Assembly (NCBI RefSeq): GCF_002734285.1
Contig: NZ_NSEA01000011.1
Coordinates: 124,001-188,000, forward strand
Source of the DNA: Fredinandcohnia onubensis
GTDB taxonomy: Bacteria > Bacillota > Bacilli > Bacillales > Bacillaceae_L
Direction: 5' to 3'
Length of the DNA stretch: 64,000 nt
Within the stretch, counting starts at the first letter, position 1. The number at the start of each line of letters is the position of its first letter. Of the stretch, positions 1 through 8,933 are shown in pieces. The translations under genes were made by a program, and so were the position numbers. Below the pieces are notes generated by a model. That model saw only the letters and a program-made list of their open reading frames with translations, had not been told where the DNA came from and did not search any database.

Positions 1-1879
1 AACGTAACAAGTCACCATTTACAACTTTATCAGAAGTTCCTAACTTTTCTTCAACGATGTCTTGAAGTTTCTTAGCAGTGTCTAATTGATTCTCGGCAAT
101 CTCAACTCCAGTCGTAGAATCATAAAACTTACCATCGACTGATGAAATAGTTGGACTTACGAAATCACCATTACGGAATGGTACAACTTGATCATGTTGT
201 TGTGATAATAAATCCGTTCCGAATTGAACATACTCTTTTGTATCAATTCCAAGCAAGTGTAGAAGTGTTGGAAGAAGGTCAATTTGACCACCATATTGAT
301 GGTTTACCCCACCTTCCATTCCTGGAACACGGATAAACAATGGTACCCGTTGAAGGGAAGCATTATCAAATGCAGTAATTTCTTCTTTATCTAAGACTTG
401 CTTCATGGCTTTATTATGGTTTTCAGAAATACCATAGTGGTCACCATACATAATGATTATCGAATTATCGTATAATCCTTTTTCTTTTAAATCATTGAAG
501 AATTGCTTTAAAGCTTCATCTGCATAACGTGCAGTTTGGAAATAACCATCAACAGAACGATCACCTGTTGTATGAGGAGCAATGGTTGCATCCTCTTCAC
601 TAATCTTGTACGGATAGTGATGCGTTACTGTAATAAATTTTGAATAAAATGGCTGCGGTAATGTATCTAGTAAATCCGCAGACTGCTCATAAAATGGCTT
701 ATCCATAAGTCCATATTCAGCAAGATCTTCTGGATTCATTTGATAAAAGCTTGAATCAAAGAAGTGATTATAGCCAAATGACTTATAAATTTCATTACGG
801 TTCCAGAAGCTTCCTGAGTTACCGTGGAACACTGCTGACGTATAGCCTTGCTGACCAAGAATGGCTGGTGCCGCTTGATATGTGTTCATGCCTTTAGTTG
901 TAAAAGCTGAACCCTGTGGAAGACCATACAATGAGTTCTCAAGAATAAACTCCGCATCAGCAGTCTTACCTTGTGCTGTCTGATGGAAGAAATTATCAAA
1001 ATACATGGTATTTTCTTCTTTAGTTAATGAGTTAAGGAAAGGTGTTACTTCTTCCCCATGTAACTTGTAATCAATTAAGAAGGTTTGAATGGATTCAAGA
1101 TGAACATAGATAACATTCATCCCTTTACCTACTCCAAAATACTCCGGATTTGGTTCTGCATAATTTGCTTTCGTATAGTTAATCACTTCAATACTGTCAT
1201 TACTGTCTGCTAACGCTCTTTGCGTTGAAGCTTTTGTACTTTGAACAGCATCATAAATTGTATAGTTGTACATACCTAGATATTTCACAATATAGTGGCG
1301 GTCAAATCCACGTGTTAACAGCTGTGGACGATCAGCCTCTGCAAGAGAAAGGTTTATAGCTGAAATCAAAATCGCAAACGCGAATAATGCAGCCACCTTT
1401 ATTCCTCTCAAGCTTGTTGTCGTTTCAACCTTGATGACTTTAAAGATCACAAGTGCTACTAATACAAAGAAGTCAACAAAGAACAAGAAATCATATGGTT
1501 TTAAAAGTGAAGTAATACTTCCACTTACATCACCAAAGTTTTGTGTTTGGAACAATGTTGGCAATGTAATAAAGTCACTAAAGAATCGGTAATACATAAT
1601 ATTTGCGTATAAAAGGAATGACATTAGAAAATAGATAATAAGAAGTCTTCTATATCTCTTCTTCCCTTTGCCCAAAAATGAAAAACCTAAGAAAAATAAA
1701 GCCGATCCAAGTGGATTTAATAGTAATAGAAACGTCTGTAATGAATTATCAATACTTAAATTAAATTCAGTTGATTGTGAAATATATGTTTTCATCCATA
1801 GAAATAACACTGCTAATAAATAAAAGCCAAAAAAGCTAGTGAAGATATTTTGACCACGTTTTAGAATGTTCTTTTTCAT
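1..1879 (-). CDS. ltaS: Lipoteichoic acid synthase, LtaS type (3' end cut by window)
   Basis: Polymerises the glycerol-phosphate chain of lipoteichoic acid from phosphatidylglycerol at the outer face of the membrane. About 626 residues are visible; the C-terminus lies beyond base 1. The N-terminal ~180 residues hold five hydrophobic segments, followed by an Ala/Ser-rich junction (around LSLAEADR) that resembles a signal-peptidase site. The extracellular sulfatase-fold domain has VHLES (metal-binding Glu, about residue 261), QTAQGKTADAEF with the catalytic Thr at about 306, HGNSGSFWNRN, and GDHYGIS. These are the hallmark motifs of the LtaS/YfnI/YqgS group. The ATG start is preceded by an AAGGTAGGTG SD. 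Bacilli often carry several LtaS paralogues, so which one this is remains open. Family assignment is secure. Confidence 0.95.
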   Translation of the reverse strand, partial: MKKNILKRGQNIFTSFFGFYLLAVLFLWMKTYISQSTEFNLSIDNSLQTFLLLLNPLGSALFFLGFSFLGKGKKRYRRLLIIYFLMSFLLYANIMYYRFFSDFITLPTLFQTQNFGDVSGSITSLLKPYDFLFFVDFFVLVALVIFKVIKVETTTSLRGIKVAALFAFAILISAINLSLAEADRPQLLTRGFDRHYIVKYLGMYNYTIYDAVQSTKASTQRALADSNDSIEVINYTKANYAEPNPEYFGVGKGMNVIYVHLESIQTFLIDYKLHGEEVTPFLNSLTKEENTMYFDNFFHQTAQGKTADAEFILENSLYGLPQGSAFTTKGMNTYQAAPAILGQQGYTSAVFHGNSGSFWNRNEIYKSFGYNHFFDSSFYQMNPEDLAEYGLMDKPFYEQSADLLDTLPQPFYSKFITVTHHYPYKISEEDATIAPHTTGDRSVDGYFQTARYADEALKQFFNDLKEKGLYDNSIIIMYGDHYGISENHNKAMKQVLDKEEITAFDNASLQRVPLFIRVPGMEGGVNHQYGGQIDLLPTLLHLLGIDTKEYVQFGTDLLSQQHDQVVPFRNGDFVSPTISSVDGKFYDSTTGVEIAENQLDTAKKLQDIVEEKLGTSDKVVNGDLLR

Positions 1880-2247
1880 GATTGCACCTACCTTCAATTT
1901 AAACAAAAAAATTAATATTTCTTCTAGGAAAACTCAAAAACCATTCTATCAAGAAAATATGAACAAATTATTAACATACGTAATAAAATTTACATTTGCG
2001 GTACATTCACTTACTTTACTACGTTTCTTTAAAAAGTCAAGAGTCCTGAAAAACCCCGAAATTTTCTTGCAACTTCTGTATCCCCTTACATTCTTGCCTG
2101 TACACATTTTTCACAAACAATAAAATGATACGTTACATCCTTTCTAAATATGACTGGCTTTTTCAAGCAAATCAAAAGACGAAGGCGTAGTTCTCAATTA
2201 TACTATTATAAAAGGAACTTACTTCATTAGAAAGGGCTATTGGGACT
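1880..2247. other. Divergent intergenic region
   Basis: 368 bp between ltaS (leftward) and the metallophosphoesterase (rightward). It must hold both promoters. On the minus strand a TTGACT with a weak -10 about 17 bp away is present near 2020-2045, but I would not call it firmly. A 85-codon open frame at 1866-2123 is low-complexity, overlaps the ltaS start and has no SD, so I do not regard it as a gene. Confidence 0.5.
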
Positions 2248-3324
2248 ATGTTTATATTTGCAGTTATAATATTTATGTTGTTTTATGTCGGAATGTGTTT
2301 GTTTTTTGGGTATATGGGCTGGGTCTGGCTTAACAAATCCTTCTCATTCCGCTATAAAAAAACATATATAGTAGTCATCGTCGTTTTATCATTATCTATA
2401 TTTGCTGGGTTCGCAACTTCCTCTTCAGTTTTACAAACAATTGGTTATTATTGGCTAACACTAACAGGATATGGTCTCTTCCTATTGCCAATTGCAATTC
2501 TATTATTTTTTCTATTTAAAAAGAAAGGTATTCGTATTATTGGCTTTGGAGTTCTCTTTGTGTATGTCCTAATTTTGGGTTTCGGGACCTACTATGCTTG
2601 GAGTCCTGTTGAGAGAACCTATGAAGTCTCAATTAACAAAAATACCGAACGGGATCATTTGAAAATTTTAATGGCATCAGATTTTCACCTTGGTAGTATC
2701 GTTGGTGAAAACCACCTTAAAAAATTTGTCCATTTAATAGAAGAAACTAGTCCTGATATCGTGTTAATCCCAGGTGATCTAATCGACGATCATATCGAAC
2801 CATTTTTAAAGGAAAATATGGGTAAAACCTTAAAGGAAATCAAGGCTCCACTTGGAGTTTACGCAACACTTGGAAATCATGACTATTATGGAAATGACGA
2901 TAAGAAAATTGTCGAAGAAATGGAAAAGCTCGGAATCGAGGTTTTAACAGATGAAGTTACCATGATCGAAAATGGTATCTATTTAATAGGAAGAAATGAT
3001 AATACAGATGAAAATCGAGCTGAATTAAACGAGCTTGTTGCGACTCTTGAACAATCAAAACCGATGATTATGTTAGACCATCAACCTAATGACCTTGATG
3101 CAGCTATGGAAAACGGAATCGACTTAATTCTGTCAGGCCATACCCATCGAGGTCAAGTGTTTCCCGGAAACCTGATTACCAACAGGCTTTATGAAAATGA
3201 CTACGGCTTGTTGAAAAAAGGAGATTTACACTCAGTTGTGTCGTCTGGATTCGGCACATGGGGCCCTCCACTCCGACTTGGAACAAGATCAGAAGTTGTC
3301 ATAATCAATGTGAAATTTGATTAA
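2248..3324 (+). CDS. Membrane-anchored metallophosphoesterase
   Basis: Calcineurin-like phosphoesterase of the YaeI/YkuE type, 358 residues. The first ~125 residues contain about four hydrophobic segments. The catalytic domain follows, with the metal-ligand series SDFHLG (about 144-149), PGDLIDD, LGNHDYYG, a histidine in LDHQP and SGHTHRGQ. The dimetal site looks complete. In this family, members with a membrane part act on phosphate esters at or outside the membrane, for example lipid-type substrates; the substrate here cannot be told. The ATG start has AGAAAGGG upstream. The gene stands alone and converges with the doxX-like gene over a shared terminator. Confidence 0.9.
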   Translation: MFIFAVIIFMLFYVGMCLFFGYMGWVWLNKSFSFRYKKTYIVVIVVLSLSIFAGFATSSSVLQTIGYYWLTLTGYGLFLLPIAILLFFLFKKKGIRIIGFGVLFVYVLILGFGTYYAWSPVERTYEVSINKNTERDHLKILMASDFHLGSIVGENHLKKFVHLIEETSPDIVLIPGDLIDDHIEPFLKENMGKTLKEIKAPLGVYATLGNHDYYGNDDKKIVEEMEKLGIEVLTDEVTMIENGIYLIGRNDNTDENRAELNELVATLEQSKPMIMLDHQPNDLDAAMENGIDLILSGHTHRGQVFPGNLITNRLYENDYGLLKKGDLHSVVSSGFGTWGPPLRLGTRSEVVIINVKFD

Positions 3325-3358
3325 AAAGCATTACCTCACAGGAGGTAATGCTTTATTA
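3325..3358. terminator. Bidirectional intrinsic terminator
   Basis: A 13-bp perfect stem (AAAGCATTACCTC paired with GAGGTAATGCTTT) with a 4-base loop. It is T-rich on both sides and lies between two convergent genes. Confidence 0.9.
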
Positions 3359-3359
3359 A

Positions 3360-3782
3360 TTAGTTTACTGATGTAGTATTCTCTTTCCCTTTGCCAATAA
3401 GTTGGTCAAGAGCAAATGCCTTAGAACCAGTTATCGCAAGCATCACAGCCATCGCAAGAAACGCTAAGTCTAATTCATAACCTGCCATCTGACCGTTACC
3501 AAGGAACCCTATTGCAAGTTTTACTTTCACAATGGCCCCAACCATTACTACCGCAAAAAGAATAGAAACAATCCGACTAAATAAGCCTAGGACTAACATA
3601 ATTCCTCCAACAAGTTCAACAACTGCTACACCATAAGCCACAACACCAGGAATTCCTATGCTTTCAAACCAGCCCGCAGTATTTTCAACTCCACCTTGAA
3701 ACTTATCTAGCCCATGAATAAAAAACGTAATACCTAAAACAACTCTTATAATTAATTGACCTAATTCAAATTTATTTTCCAT
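3360..3782 (-). CDS. DoxX-family membrane protein (MhqP-like)
   Basis: About 140 residues with four hydrophobic segments and the DoxX opening pattern (GQLIIRVVLGITFFIHGLDKF). DoxX proteins are small quinone- or redox-linked membrane proteins; B. subtilis MhqP belongs to an operon induced by quinone-type electrophiles. I chose the ATG at 3782 because a GGGGGA SD precedes it inside the end of the upstream esterase gene; the open frame itself extends to 3797. The start overlaps the esterase stop by 11 bp, so the two are translationally coupled. The pairing of an MhqD-like hydrolase with a DoxX protein suggests an MhqR-type electrophile-response operon. That function is inferred from context only. 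Confidence 0.85.
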   Translation of the reverse strand: MENKFELGQLIIRVVLGITFFIHGLDKFQGGVENTAGWFESIGIPGVVAYGVAVVELVGGIMLVLGLFSRIVSILFAVVMVGAIVKVKLAIGFLGNGQMAGYELDLAFLAMAVMLAITGSKAFALDQLIGKGKENTTSVN

Positions 3783-4437
3783 TTGTATTTCCCCCATTTT
3801 TTAGATTGAATGTAATCCATTCGTTTAAATCACGATAATTTTGTAATGAAACGGTATGTCCTTCTGGATAAGAATGAAAACTTACATTTGCCCCTTGCCT
3901 TTCAAAAAACTCCTTGCTCTCAACTCCCCATTCAAATGGAAGCACAGGATCATGTTCCCCATGTGAAATGAAGATTGAAAGGTTGTCGACGGGCTGTATA
4001 TCATAATCCTCTTTAACGAAGGCAGGAATATACCCACTTAATGCAACAATGCCCTTAATACGATCACCTAAGGCAAGCCCTAGAGTCATCGAAACTATTG
4101 CTCCTTGGCTAAATCCTAGTAAATAGATCCTTTCTTGATCAATTGGATAATACTGCGATGCATAATCAAGAAAATTTGTAAGTTGACCAATGCTTTGGTC
4201 GAATACCTCTCTGTGCGGCTTGCCATAACCCTCAATTGTAAAGAATGCATAACCTGGTGGCTGTGTTAATGGCCCACGAATACTATATATATAAAAAGTA
4301 TCCTCCAACCCTCTTACTAACGAAAGAAGATCTTGTTCATTGCTCCCCATACCATGCATTAAAAATAGAGCAGGATATTTTTTATCGGGATCAATTGTTG
4401 AAGGATGGCGCAGTTCATAGGTAAATGGTGAATTCAA
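3772..4437 (-). CDS. Alpha/beta hydrolase, carboxylesterase/phospholipase (MhqD-like)
   Basis: 221-residue single-domain alpha/beta hydrolase. The oxyanion-hole loop is LFLMHGMGSNEQD (about 26-38), the nucleophile elbow is LGFSQGA (Ser about 110), the acid is in SHGEHDPVLP and the catalytic His is in YPEGHTVS. This is the YtpA/MhqD-type esterase pattern. The start is TTG at 4437 with a GGAGAGGG SD. It is first in a two-gene operon with the DoxX-like gene and divergent from an XRE-cupin regulator. In bacilli mhqD is derepressed by quinones through the MarR-type regulator MhqR; no MhqR gene is in view, so regulation is inferred. Confidence 0.85.
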   Translation of the reverse strand: MNSPFTYELRHPSTIDPDKKYPALFLMHGMGSNEQDLLSLVRGLEDTFYIYSIRGPLTQPPGYAFFTIEGYGKPHREVFDQSIGQLTNFLDYASQYYPIDQERIYLLGFSQGAIVSMTLGLALGDRIKGIVALSGYIPAFVKEDYDIQPVDNLSIFISHGEHDPVLPFEWGVESKEFFERQGANVSFHSYPEGHTVSLQNYRDLNEWITFNLKNGGNTNGK

Positions 4438-4543
4438 GTAATTTCCCTCTCCTTTATGTTATTTACTTATTAAAAAGTTCCTCACAGCGCAGTATTTACA
4501 TAGAGATAAAATATTATTATTAGGAAACTATCGGACAAAAAGA

Positions 4544-4561
4544 AAAACCTATCCAGGTTTT
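4544..4561. promoter_or_regulatory. Short inverted repeat between divergent genes
   Basis: AAAACCT and AGGTTTT flank a 4-base spacer in the intergenic region of mhqD-like and the XRE-cupin gene. On the minus strand it is followed by T-runs. It could be a weak terminator-like hairpin or an operator; I cannot decide which. Confidence 0.35.
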
Positions 4562-4678
4562 GTTTTCTAATATGAATATTTGTTGTTTATAAGATAACAA
4601 GGAACCTAGTAGCTTGTCAACATTTTTTTTGCTACTATTAAAGAAAGTTTCATACTAGAAAACATGTGAGGTAAAGCT

Positions 4679-5218
4679 ATGGATATTGGTACAAAAATTC
4701 GTGCGATACGAAATCGAAAAAAAATCACAATCGCCCAAATGTGTGAAGGCACTGGTCTATCTAAAGGTTTTATTAGTAATGTTGAAAACAATAATACGTC
4801 TCCATCCATTAATACACTAAAAACAATCGCAGATTTTCTTGAAATTCCACTTCCCTACTTATTATTAGAAAAGAAAGAACATATGCGTGTTGTTCGTAAG
4901 GATGATAGAACGACTACCTCCTTTAACAATTTAAAAGTAGAACACCTCACCTCTAAAGGCGGGCTTCGTATGATGATTGTCGAATGTCCACCTGGTGCAT
5001 CAATGGGAGAGCCGAACGCCCATGAAGGGGAAGAATGCCATTTGGTCTTACAAGGAAAGATTCTTGCTGAACAAGGGGAAGATTCCGTTATTGTTGAAGA
5101 GGGAGATTCTTTTAGCTGGAATGCAAGCGTCCCGCATTTCGTAAAAAACATTGGAGATACGAAGGCTGTAATCTTAATCTCCGTTTATTCTGATTCAGAA
5201 TTGAATGATATTTTATAG
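4679..5218 (+). CDS. XRE-family transcriptional regulator with C-terminal cupin
   Basis: 179 residues. Residues ~5-60 form a helix-turn-helix of the XRE type (IRNRKKITIAQMCEGTGLSKGFISNVENN). Residues ~105-170 form a cupin-2 barrel (EGEECHLVLQGKILAEQGEDS and ASVPHFVKNIGD), the usual small-ligand sensing domain of this class. Such proteins often control polyamine, amino-acid or transport genes; the ligand is unknown here. ATG start with a TGAGGT SD eight bases upstream. It is divergent from the mhqD-like operon and followed by its own terminator, so it is monocistronic. Confidence 0.92.
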   Translation: MDIGTKIRAIRNRKKITIAQMCEGTGLSKGFISNVENNNTSPSINTLKTIADFLEIPLPYLLLEKKEHMRVVRKDDRTTTSFNNLKVEHLTSKGGLRMMIVECPPGASMGEPNAHEGEECHLVLQGKILAEQGEDSVIVEEGDSFSWNASVPHFVKNIGDTKAVILISVYSDSELNDIL

Positions 5219-5221
5219 TAC

Positions 5222-5250
5222 AAGCTTGCGTACAACGCAGGCTTTTTTTC
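5222..5250 (+). terminator. Intrinsic terminator of the XRE-cupin gene
   Basis: AAGC-T-TGCGT pairs with ACGCA-G-GCTT across a 3-base loop, followed by seven T. Confidence 0.85.
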
Positions 5251-5290
5251 ATGGTTATTCGTTAGTTCGTAGGCCAATACTAAAAAAGCT

Positions 5291-5319
5291 TTGACAACGG
5301 TTTAAAAATCATGTAAATT
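5291..5319 (+). promoter_or_regulatory. Sigma-A type promoter of guaC
   Basis: TTGACA at 5291-5296, a 17-bp spacer, and TAAATT at 5314-5319. The -35 is a perfect match. Confidence 0.75.
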
Positions 5320-5324
5320 ATCTA

Positions 5325-5369
5325 ATGTACGAACATTATTGAACAACCAAGAAAATAATATTCGGTTTT
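5325..5369 (+). promoter_or_regulatory. Pair of PurBox-like sites upstream of guaC
   Basis: ATGTACGAACATT (5325-5337) and, in inverted orientation, AATATTCGGTTTT (5357-5369) resemble the Bacillus PurR box AWWWCCGAACWWT, with two and one mismatches. The inverted layout with a spacer just under 20 bp is the usual PurR arrangement. They lie just downstream of the -10, so binding should repress. guaC is a known PurR-regulon gene in B. subtilis; the site call here is mine. Confidence 0.55.
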
Positions 5370-5384
5370 AGGAGTGTTTTTTAA

Positions 5385-6368
5385 ATGGAAAATGTATTTG
5401 ATTATGAAGATATTCAGTTAATCCCTGCAAAATGTATTGTTAACAGTCGTTCAGAGTGTGACACAACAGTTGAATTTGGTGGCCACACATTTAAACTACC
5501 GGTTGTCCCTGCAAACATGCAGACCATTATAGATGAGAACATCGCATTATTTTTAGCTGAAAATGGCTATTTCTATATCATGCACCGTTTCAATCCAGAA
5601 AAACGTGTCGATTTTATTAAGGATATGCAATCTCGCGGTTTAATCGCTTCTATCAGTGTTGGAGTGAAGCCTGAGGAATACACTTTCGTTGAACAACTTG
5701 CTGAAGGTAATCTTGTACCTGAATTTATTACAATTGACATTGCACATGGTCATTCGAATTCAGTGATTGAAATGATTAAACATATAAAAGCACATTTACC
5801 AAAAAGCTTCGTGATCGCTGGTAACGTTGGTACTCCAGAAGCAGTAAGAGAACTAGAAAATGCTGGAGCTGATGCTACAAAGGTTGGAATTGGGCCTGGT
5901 AAAGTGTGTATCACTAAAATTAAAACTGGTTTTGGAACTGGCGGTTGGCAGCTAGCTGCACTTCGTTGGTGTGCAAAGGCTGCAACTAAGCCAATCATTG
6001 CTGACGGTGGTATCCGTACGCATGGTGATATCGCAAAATCAATTCGCTTCGGTGCAAAAATGGTCATGATCGGTTCCCTTTTCGCAGGACACGAAGAGTC
6101 ACCAGGTGAAACAACAGAAGTCGAAGGTAAGCTAGTTAAGGAATACTTCGGTTCAGCTTCTGAGTTCCAAAAAGGTGAAAAGAAGAATGTTGAAGGAAAG
6201 AAAATCTATGTTGAGCACAAAGGCTCATTAAAAGATACACTAAAAGAAATGGAACAAGACCTTCAGTCCTCTATTTCTTATGCTGGAGGAACGAAACTAG
6301 ATTCCATCCGCCACGTTGATTATGTGATCGTTAAGAACTCAATCTTTAATGGTGACCGAATCTACTAA
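5385..6368 (+). CDS. guaC: GMP reductase
   Basis: Converts GMP to IMP with NADPH, linking guanine and adenine nucleotide pools. 327 residues, close to the usual 326-328 for the Firmicute type. It is an IMPDH/GMPR TIM barrel: opening [13 protein letters not shown], the NVGTPE loop, and the catalytic loop [19 protein letters not shown] with Cys at about 175. ATG start with TTTTAGGAG upstream. Monocistronic, with a clear promoter and terminator and candidate PurR sites in the leader. Confidence 0.97.
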   Translation: MENVFDYEDIQLIPAKCIVNSRSECDTTVEFGGHTFKLPVVPANMQTIIDENIALFLAENGYFYIMHRFNPEKRVDFIKDMQSRGLIASISVGVKPEEYTFVEQLAEGNLVPEFITIDIAHGHSNSVIEMIKHIKAHLPKSFVIAGNVGTPEAVRELENAGADATKVGIGPGKVCITKIKTGFGTGGWQLAALRWCAKAATKPIIADGGIRTHGDIAKSIRFGAKMVMIGSLFAGHEESPGETTEVEGKLVKEYFGSASEFQKGEKKNVEGKKIYVEHKGSLKDTLKEMEQDLQSSISYAGGTKLDSIRHVDYVIVKNSIFNGDRIY

Positions 6369-6374
6369 TTTTAA

Positions 6375-6412
6375 AAAGGATGAGCTATTGCAGCTCATCC
6401 TTTATCTTTTTA
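6375..6412. terminator. Intrinsic terminator between guaC and the convergent gene
   Basis: AAAGGATGAGCT and AGCTCATCCTTT form a 12-bp stem with a 5-base loop and a T-rich tail. It probably serves both directions. Confidence 0.9.
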
Positions 6413-6416
6413 CGGC

Positions 6417-6848
6417 TTAGTCTTGGTTTTGATTTTCTTGTTTACTCACTGATTTTTCAACAAGCTCGTCGATGAACTCGTATTCAAGCTGCTGACCTGT
6501 AGATGTATAAAAGAACCCTTTATACCTAATGGTGTCACTTGAATTTATGATCAATTCCTTCATGGGCTCGCCTTTCGTATCGTAAATCGTTGTGTCAAAA
6601 CGATATCCCATATAGCCGGCCGAAAGTTTTCCTTTTTTAAAGGTCACTTCATTTAGATTCGTAATAATGTGGCTGATTTCTTGTTCGGATGTAATATCCA
6701 TTCTGTATCCTGAATTTCCATCTGCAATATGTATTTTTGAAACATCATCGGGATTGATATCAAATATCTTGTGAGGAACGTATGTAAAACTGTATAGTAA
6801 AACAATAAGCAGTGGTACTATAATTAAAATTGTTTTTAATTTCATCAT
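6417..6848 (-). CDS. Membrane-anchored or secreted protein of unknown function
   Basis: 143 residues. Residues ~4-22 are a strongly hydrophobic N-terminal segment that serves as an uncleaved anchor or signal peptide. The remainder is a hydrophilic beta-rich domain (DVSKIHIADGNSGYRMDIT...) ending in a short Gln/Asn/Glu-rich tail. I do not recognise a named family. The ATG pair at the start has AAGGTG upstream. It is divergent from the DUF2164 gene by only about 32 bp. Function cannot be stated. Confidence 0.7.
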   Translation of the reverse strand: MMKLKTILIIVPLLIVLLYSFTYVPHKIFDINPDDVSKIHIADGNSGYRMDITSEQEISHIITNLNEVTFKKGKLSAGYMGYRFDTTIYDTKGEPMKELIINSSDTIRYKGFFYTSTGQQLEYEFIDELVEKSVSKQENQNQD

Positions 6849-6880
6849 GCTTGCACCTTTATAGAATAGGAGTGTTTTGA

Positions 6881-7126
6881 TTGTTTATTAAGCTTTCGAA
6901 AGAACAACAGCAAATGATGATTTCGGACATACAAGCCTATTTCTCGCTAGAAAGAGATGAAGAAATCAGCGAGTTTGCGGCAGAACAGGTCTTACATTTT
7001 GTCAAAGAAAAACTGGCACCACATATTTACAATGCTGCAGTACATGACGTAAAAGCAGTGGTGGATCAACAATTCGCCTCCCTTGACGACGAAATTTTAA
7101 CACTTGAACGACCAATAAGAAGATAG
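6881..7126 (+). CDS. DUF2164 family protein
   Basis: 81-residue soluble protein matching the DUF2164 pattern: IKLSKEQQQMMISDIQAYF, ERDEEISEFAAEQVLHFVKEKLAPHIYNAAVHD. No biochemical role is established for the family. The start codon is TTG, with an AGGAG SD eight bases upstream. A second small gene follows 50 bp downstream in the same direction and may be co-transcribed. Confidence 0.85.
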   Translation: MFIKLSKEQQQMMISDIQAYFSLERDEEISEFAAEQVLHFVKEKLAPHIYNAAVHDVKAVVDQQFASLDDEILTLERPIRR

Positions 7127-7176
7127 AGTATATTTTCACTCGATTGCCTACACTACCTGTAAGGGGTGAAAAGCAA

Positions 7177-7341
7177 ATGCCAAAAGACAAACAAAACGTT
7201 TTTGATCCAAATGATACATATGGCATTTTAAAATCTGAGATGGAAGTTGATACGGATGTCAACGAAGATAAGAATCGAGAAAGGCTGCTTGATGACTCAG
7301 TTGAAGCATTCTTAGAATTGAAAAAAAGCCTTACTGAATAG
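7177..7341 (+). CDS. Small acidic protein, unknown function
   Basis: 54 residues starting MPKDKQNVFDPNDTYG, rich in Asp, Glu and Lys, with no hydrophobic segment. The ATG at 7177 is chosen because an AAGGGGTGA SD sits eight bases before it; the open frame reaches back to 7144 without a usable SD. No family recognised. Likely co-transcribed with the DUF2164 gene. Confidence 0.65.
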   Translation: MPKDKQNVFDPNDTYGILKSEMEVDTDVNEDKNRERLLDDSVEAFLELKKSLTE

Positions 7342-7398
7342 TTCGTGAAAAAAAGAGAGAATCCTTCTTAACCTGGTATTATTTTGCAACACAAAAAC

Positions 7399-7433
7399 AA
7401 GCCATCATGCACCTGCTGCATGATGGCTTTTCC
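7399..7433. terminator. Bidirectional intrinsic terminator
   Basis: AAGCCATCATGCA and TGCATGATGGCTT make a 13-bp perfect stem with a 5-base loop, flanked by A and T runs, between convergent genes. Confidence 0.9.
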
Positions 7434-7434
7434 T

Positions 7435-8790
7435 TTACCACTGTTCCGTCTTTATTTTTTGATTCGTTACGTAAAGCATTCCAGGTATGATAACCAGCGA
7501 AACGGCCAATAAAGCGATTGTCATTGAATTTTTACTACTATCATGTAATCCAACGGCAAACACAACACCGTATATGCTCGAGGCTAGAATATTCCCGATA
7601 AACCTTGAGGTCATTAAGAGACCTGAGGCGATTCCCGTTTGAGCAACGCTGATAAAACTATACAATAGGTTTTGGAGGCTGATGTTCATCAGTCCATTAC
7701 TGATTCCAAACAATGCTAATACGATGATTATCCAAAGCAATGAGGAATTTTTTGTAGTCGTAAACAGGAATCCTACTCCTACAATGCCCACTGCCGCCCC
7801 AACGAGCAATGGAATTCGATACCCCGTTCTTTCTGCCCATCTTGTTGCAATTGGCGTTGTGATCATTGCACATACAGATAGCGCCAACATCATCAATCCT
7901 GTATATTCCGAGCCTAAACCAATCACTTCCTGTAAATAAGTTGGAGTGAATAACAAGATCGAAAAAAATATCAGTGTTGATAGAATGTACTGTGCGTAAA
8001 CAACACTAATAGTCGGATTTTTCCTCAAAAATACAACATTGATCAACGGGTCAGCCTTCTTTTTTTCGTATGTATAAAAAAGAACAGATAATCCTAGTGA
8101 GAGGACGAAGAATCCTATATTAAATCCACTTTCCAATGAAAGCAAAAAGACCATCCAACTTGTGATGAATGCACTAAATAACAGCATCCCAATGACATCC
8201 CATTTAAAACTGGTCCCCTTAGTGGGATCGTCTTTTGGAATATAGAACACGGTTAATAATGCCGACAAGAAAATGACTGGAAGATTCACATAAAAAATAA
8301 CCGGCCAGCCCCCATATTGAATGAGCAGTCCACTAATGGTTGGTCCAAACGCAGCAGATGTTGTTGCGAACACCGCCAATGTTCCGATTACCCGATTTTG
8401 ATTTTGTTTTATATACAAGCGGACCATTCCAATCCCTGCAGGATAAAGGGCAGATGTACCTATGGCTTGAATCAATCTCATGCCTAGTAATGTCATCATA
8501 TTTTGTGACAAAGGAGCTAAAACAGATGATAGTAAAACGAGCAATAATCCGATGAGAAAGATCTTTTTCCTTCCATAATGGTCACTGAGTCTTCCGATGA
8601 TTGGTAAAAAAATTGCGCTTACAATGAAGTATGAGGCGATCAACCACGAAATATCCTTTGAAGAAAGCGAGAAATCATGTTGAATCGAAGGTAAGGCAAC
8701 CGTAATCATCGTGGTATTGAGCGGATTTAAAATCACACCCAATGCGATTGCAATGATTACGAATGTTGGTTTTTTTATAGTTTCAGACAT
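7435..8790 (-). CDS. MFS drug-efflux transporter, DHA2 (EmrB/QacA) type, copy 1
   Basis: 451 residues, hydrophobic throughout, roughly 14 membrane segments. MFS motif A is visible as GRLSDHYGRKK (about 66-76), and the DHA2 opening is LNPLNTTMITVALPSIQHDF. Proton-driven export of drugs or other small molecules is the family role; the substrate is unknown. It is clearly paralogous to the transporter at 45754-47163, with long blocks nearly identical in the first third. ATG start with AAAAGGGGAATTC upstream. Monocistronic, with a terminator downstream. Confidence 0.9.
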   Translation of the reverse strand: MSETIKKPTFVIIAIALGVILNPLNTTMITVALPSIQHDFSLSSKDISWLIASYFIVSAIFLPIIGRLSDHYGRKKIFLIGLLLVLLSSVLAPLSQNMMTLLGMRLIQAIGTSALYPAGIGMVRLYIKQNQNRVIGTLAVFATTSAAFGPTISGLLIQYGGWPVIFYVNLPVIFLSALLTVFYIPKDDPTKGTSFKWDVIGMLLFSAFITSWMVFLLSLESGFNIGFFVLSLGLSVLFYTYEKKKADPLINVVFLRKNPTISVVYAQYILSTLIFFSILLFTPTYLQEVIGLGSEYTGLMMLALSVCAMITTPIATRWAERTGYRIPLLVGAAVGIVGVGFLFTTTKNSSLLWIIIVLALFGISNGLMNISLQNLLYSFISVAQTGIASGLLMTSRFIGNILASSIYGVVFAVGLHDSSKNSMTIALLAVSLVIIPGMLYVTNQKIKTEQW

Positions 8791-8933
8791 TCTGAATTCC
8801 CCTTTTAGCCAATTGCTACTAGTAGTGTATCACACAAACATTTTGGAAGGTTGAACTATAACTCAATGAAAAACGGATAATCTCATCCAAGTCGTAAAAG
8901 CTACAAATAGACTAAACTAATTGGAGGTTTGAT

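Noticed and set aside
1866-2123. 85-codon plus-strand frame over the ltaS start and promoter region
   Set aside because: No SD, low-complexity composition, and it overlaps the ltaS start on the other strand.
4606-4809. 67-codon minus-strand frame opposite the XRE-cupin start
   Set aside because: No SD; shadow of the XRE coding strand.
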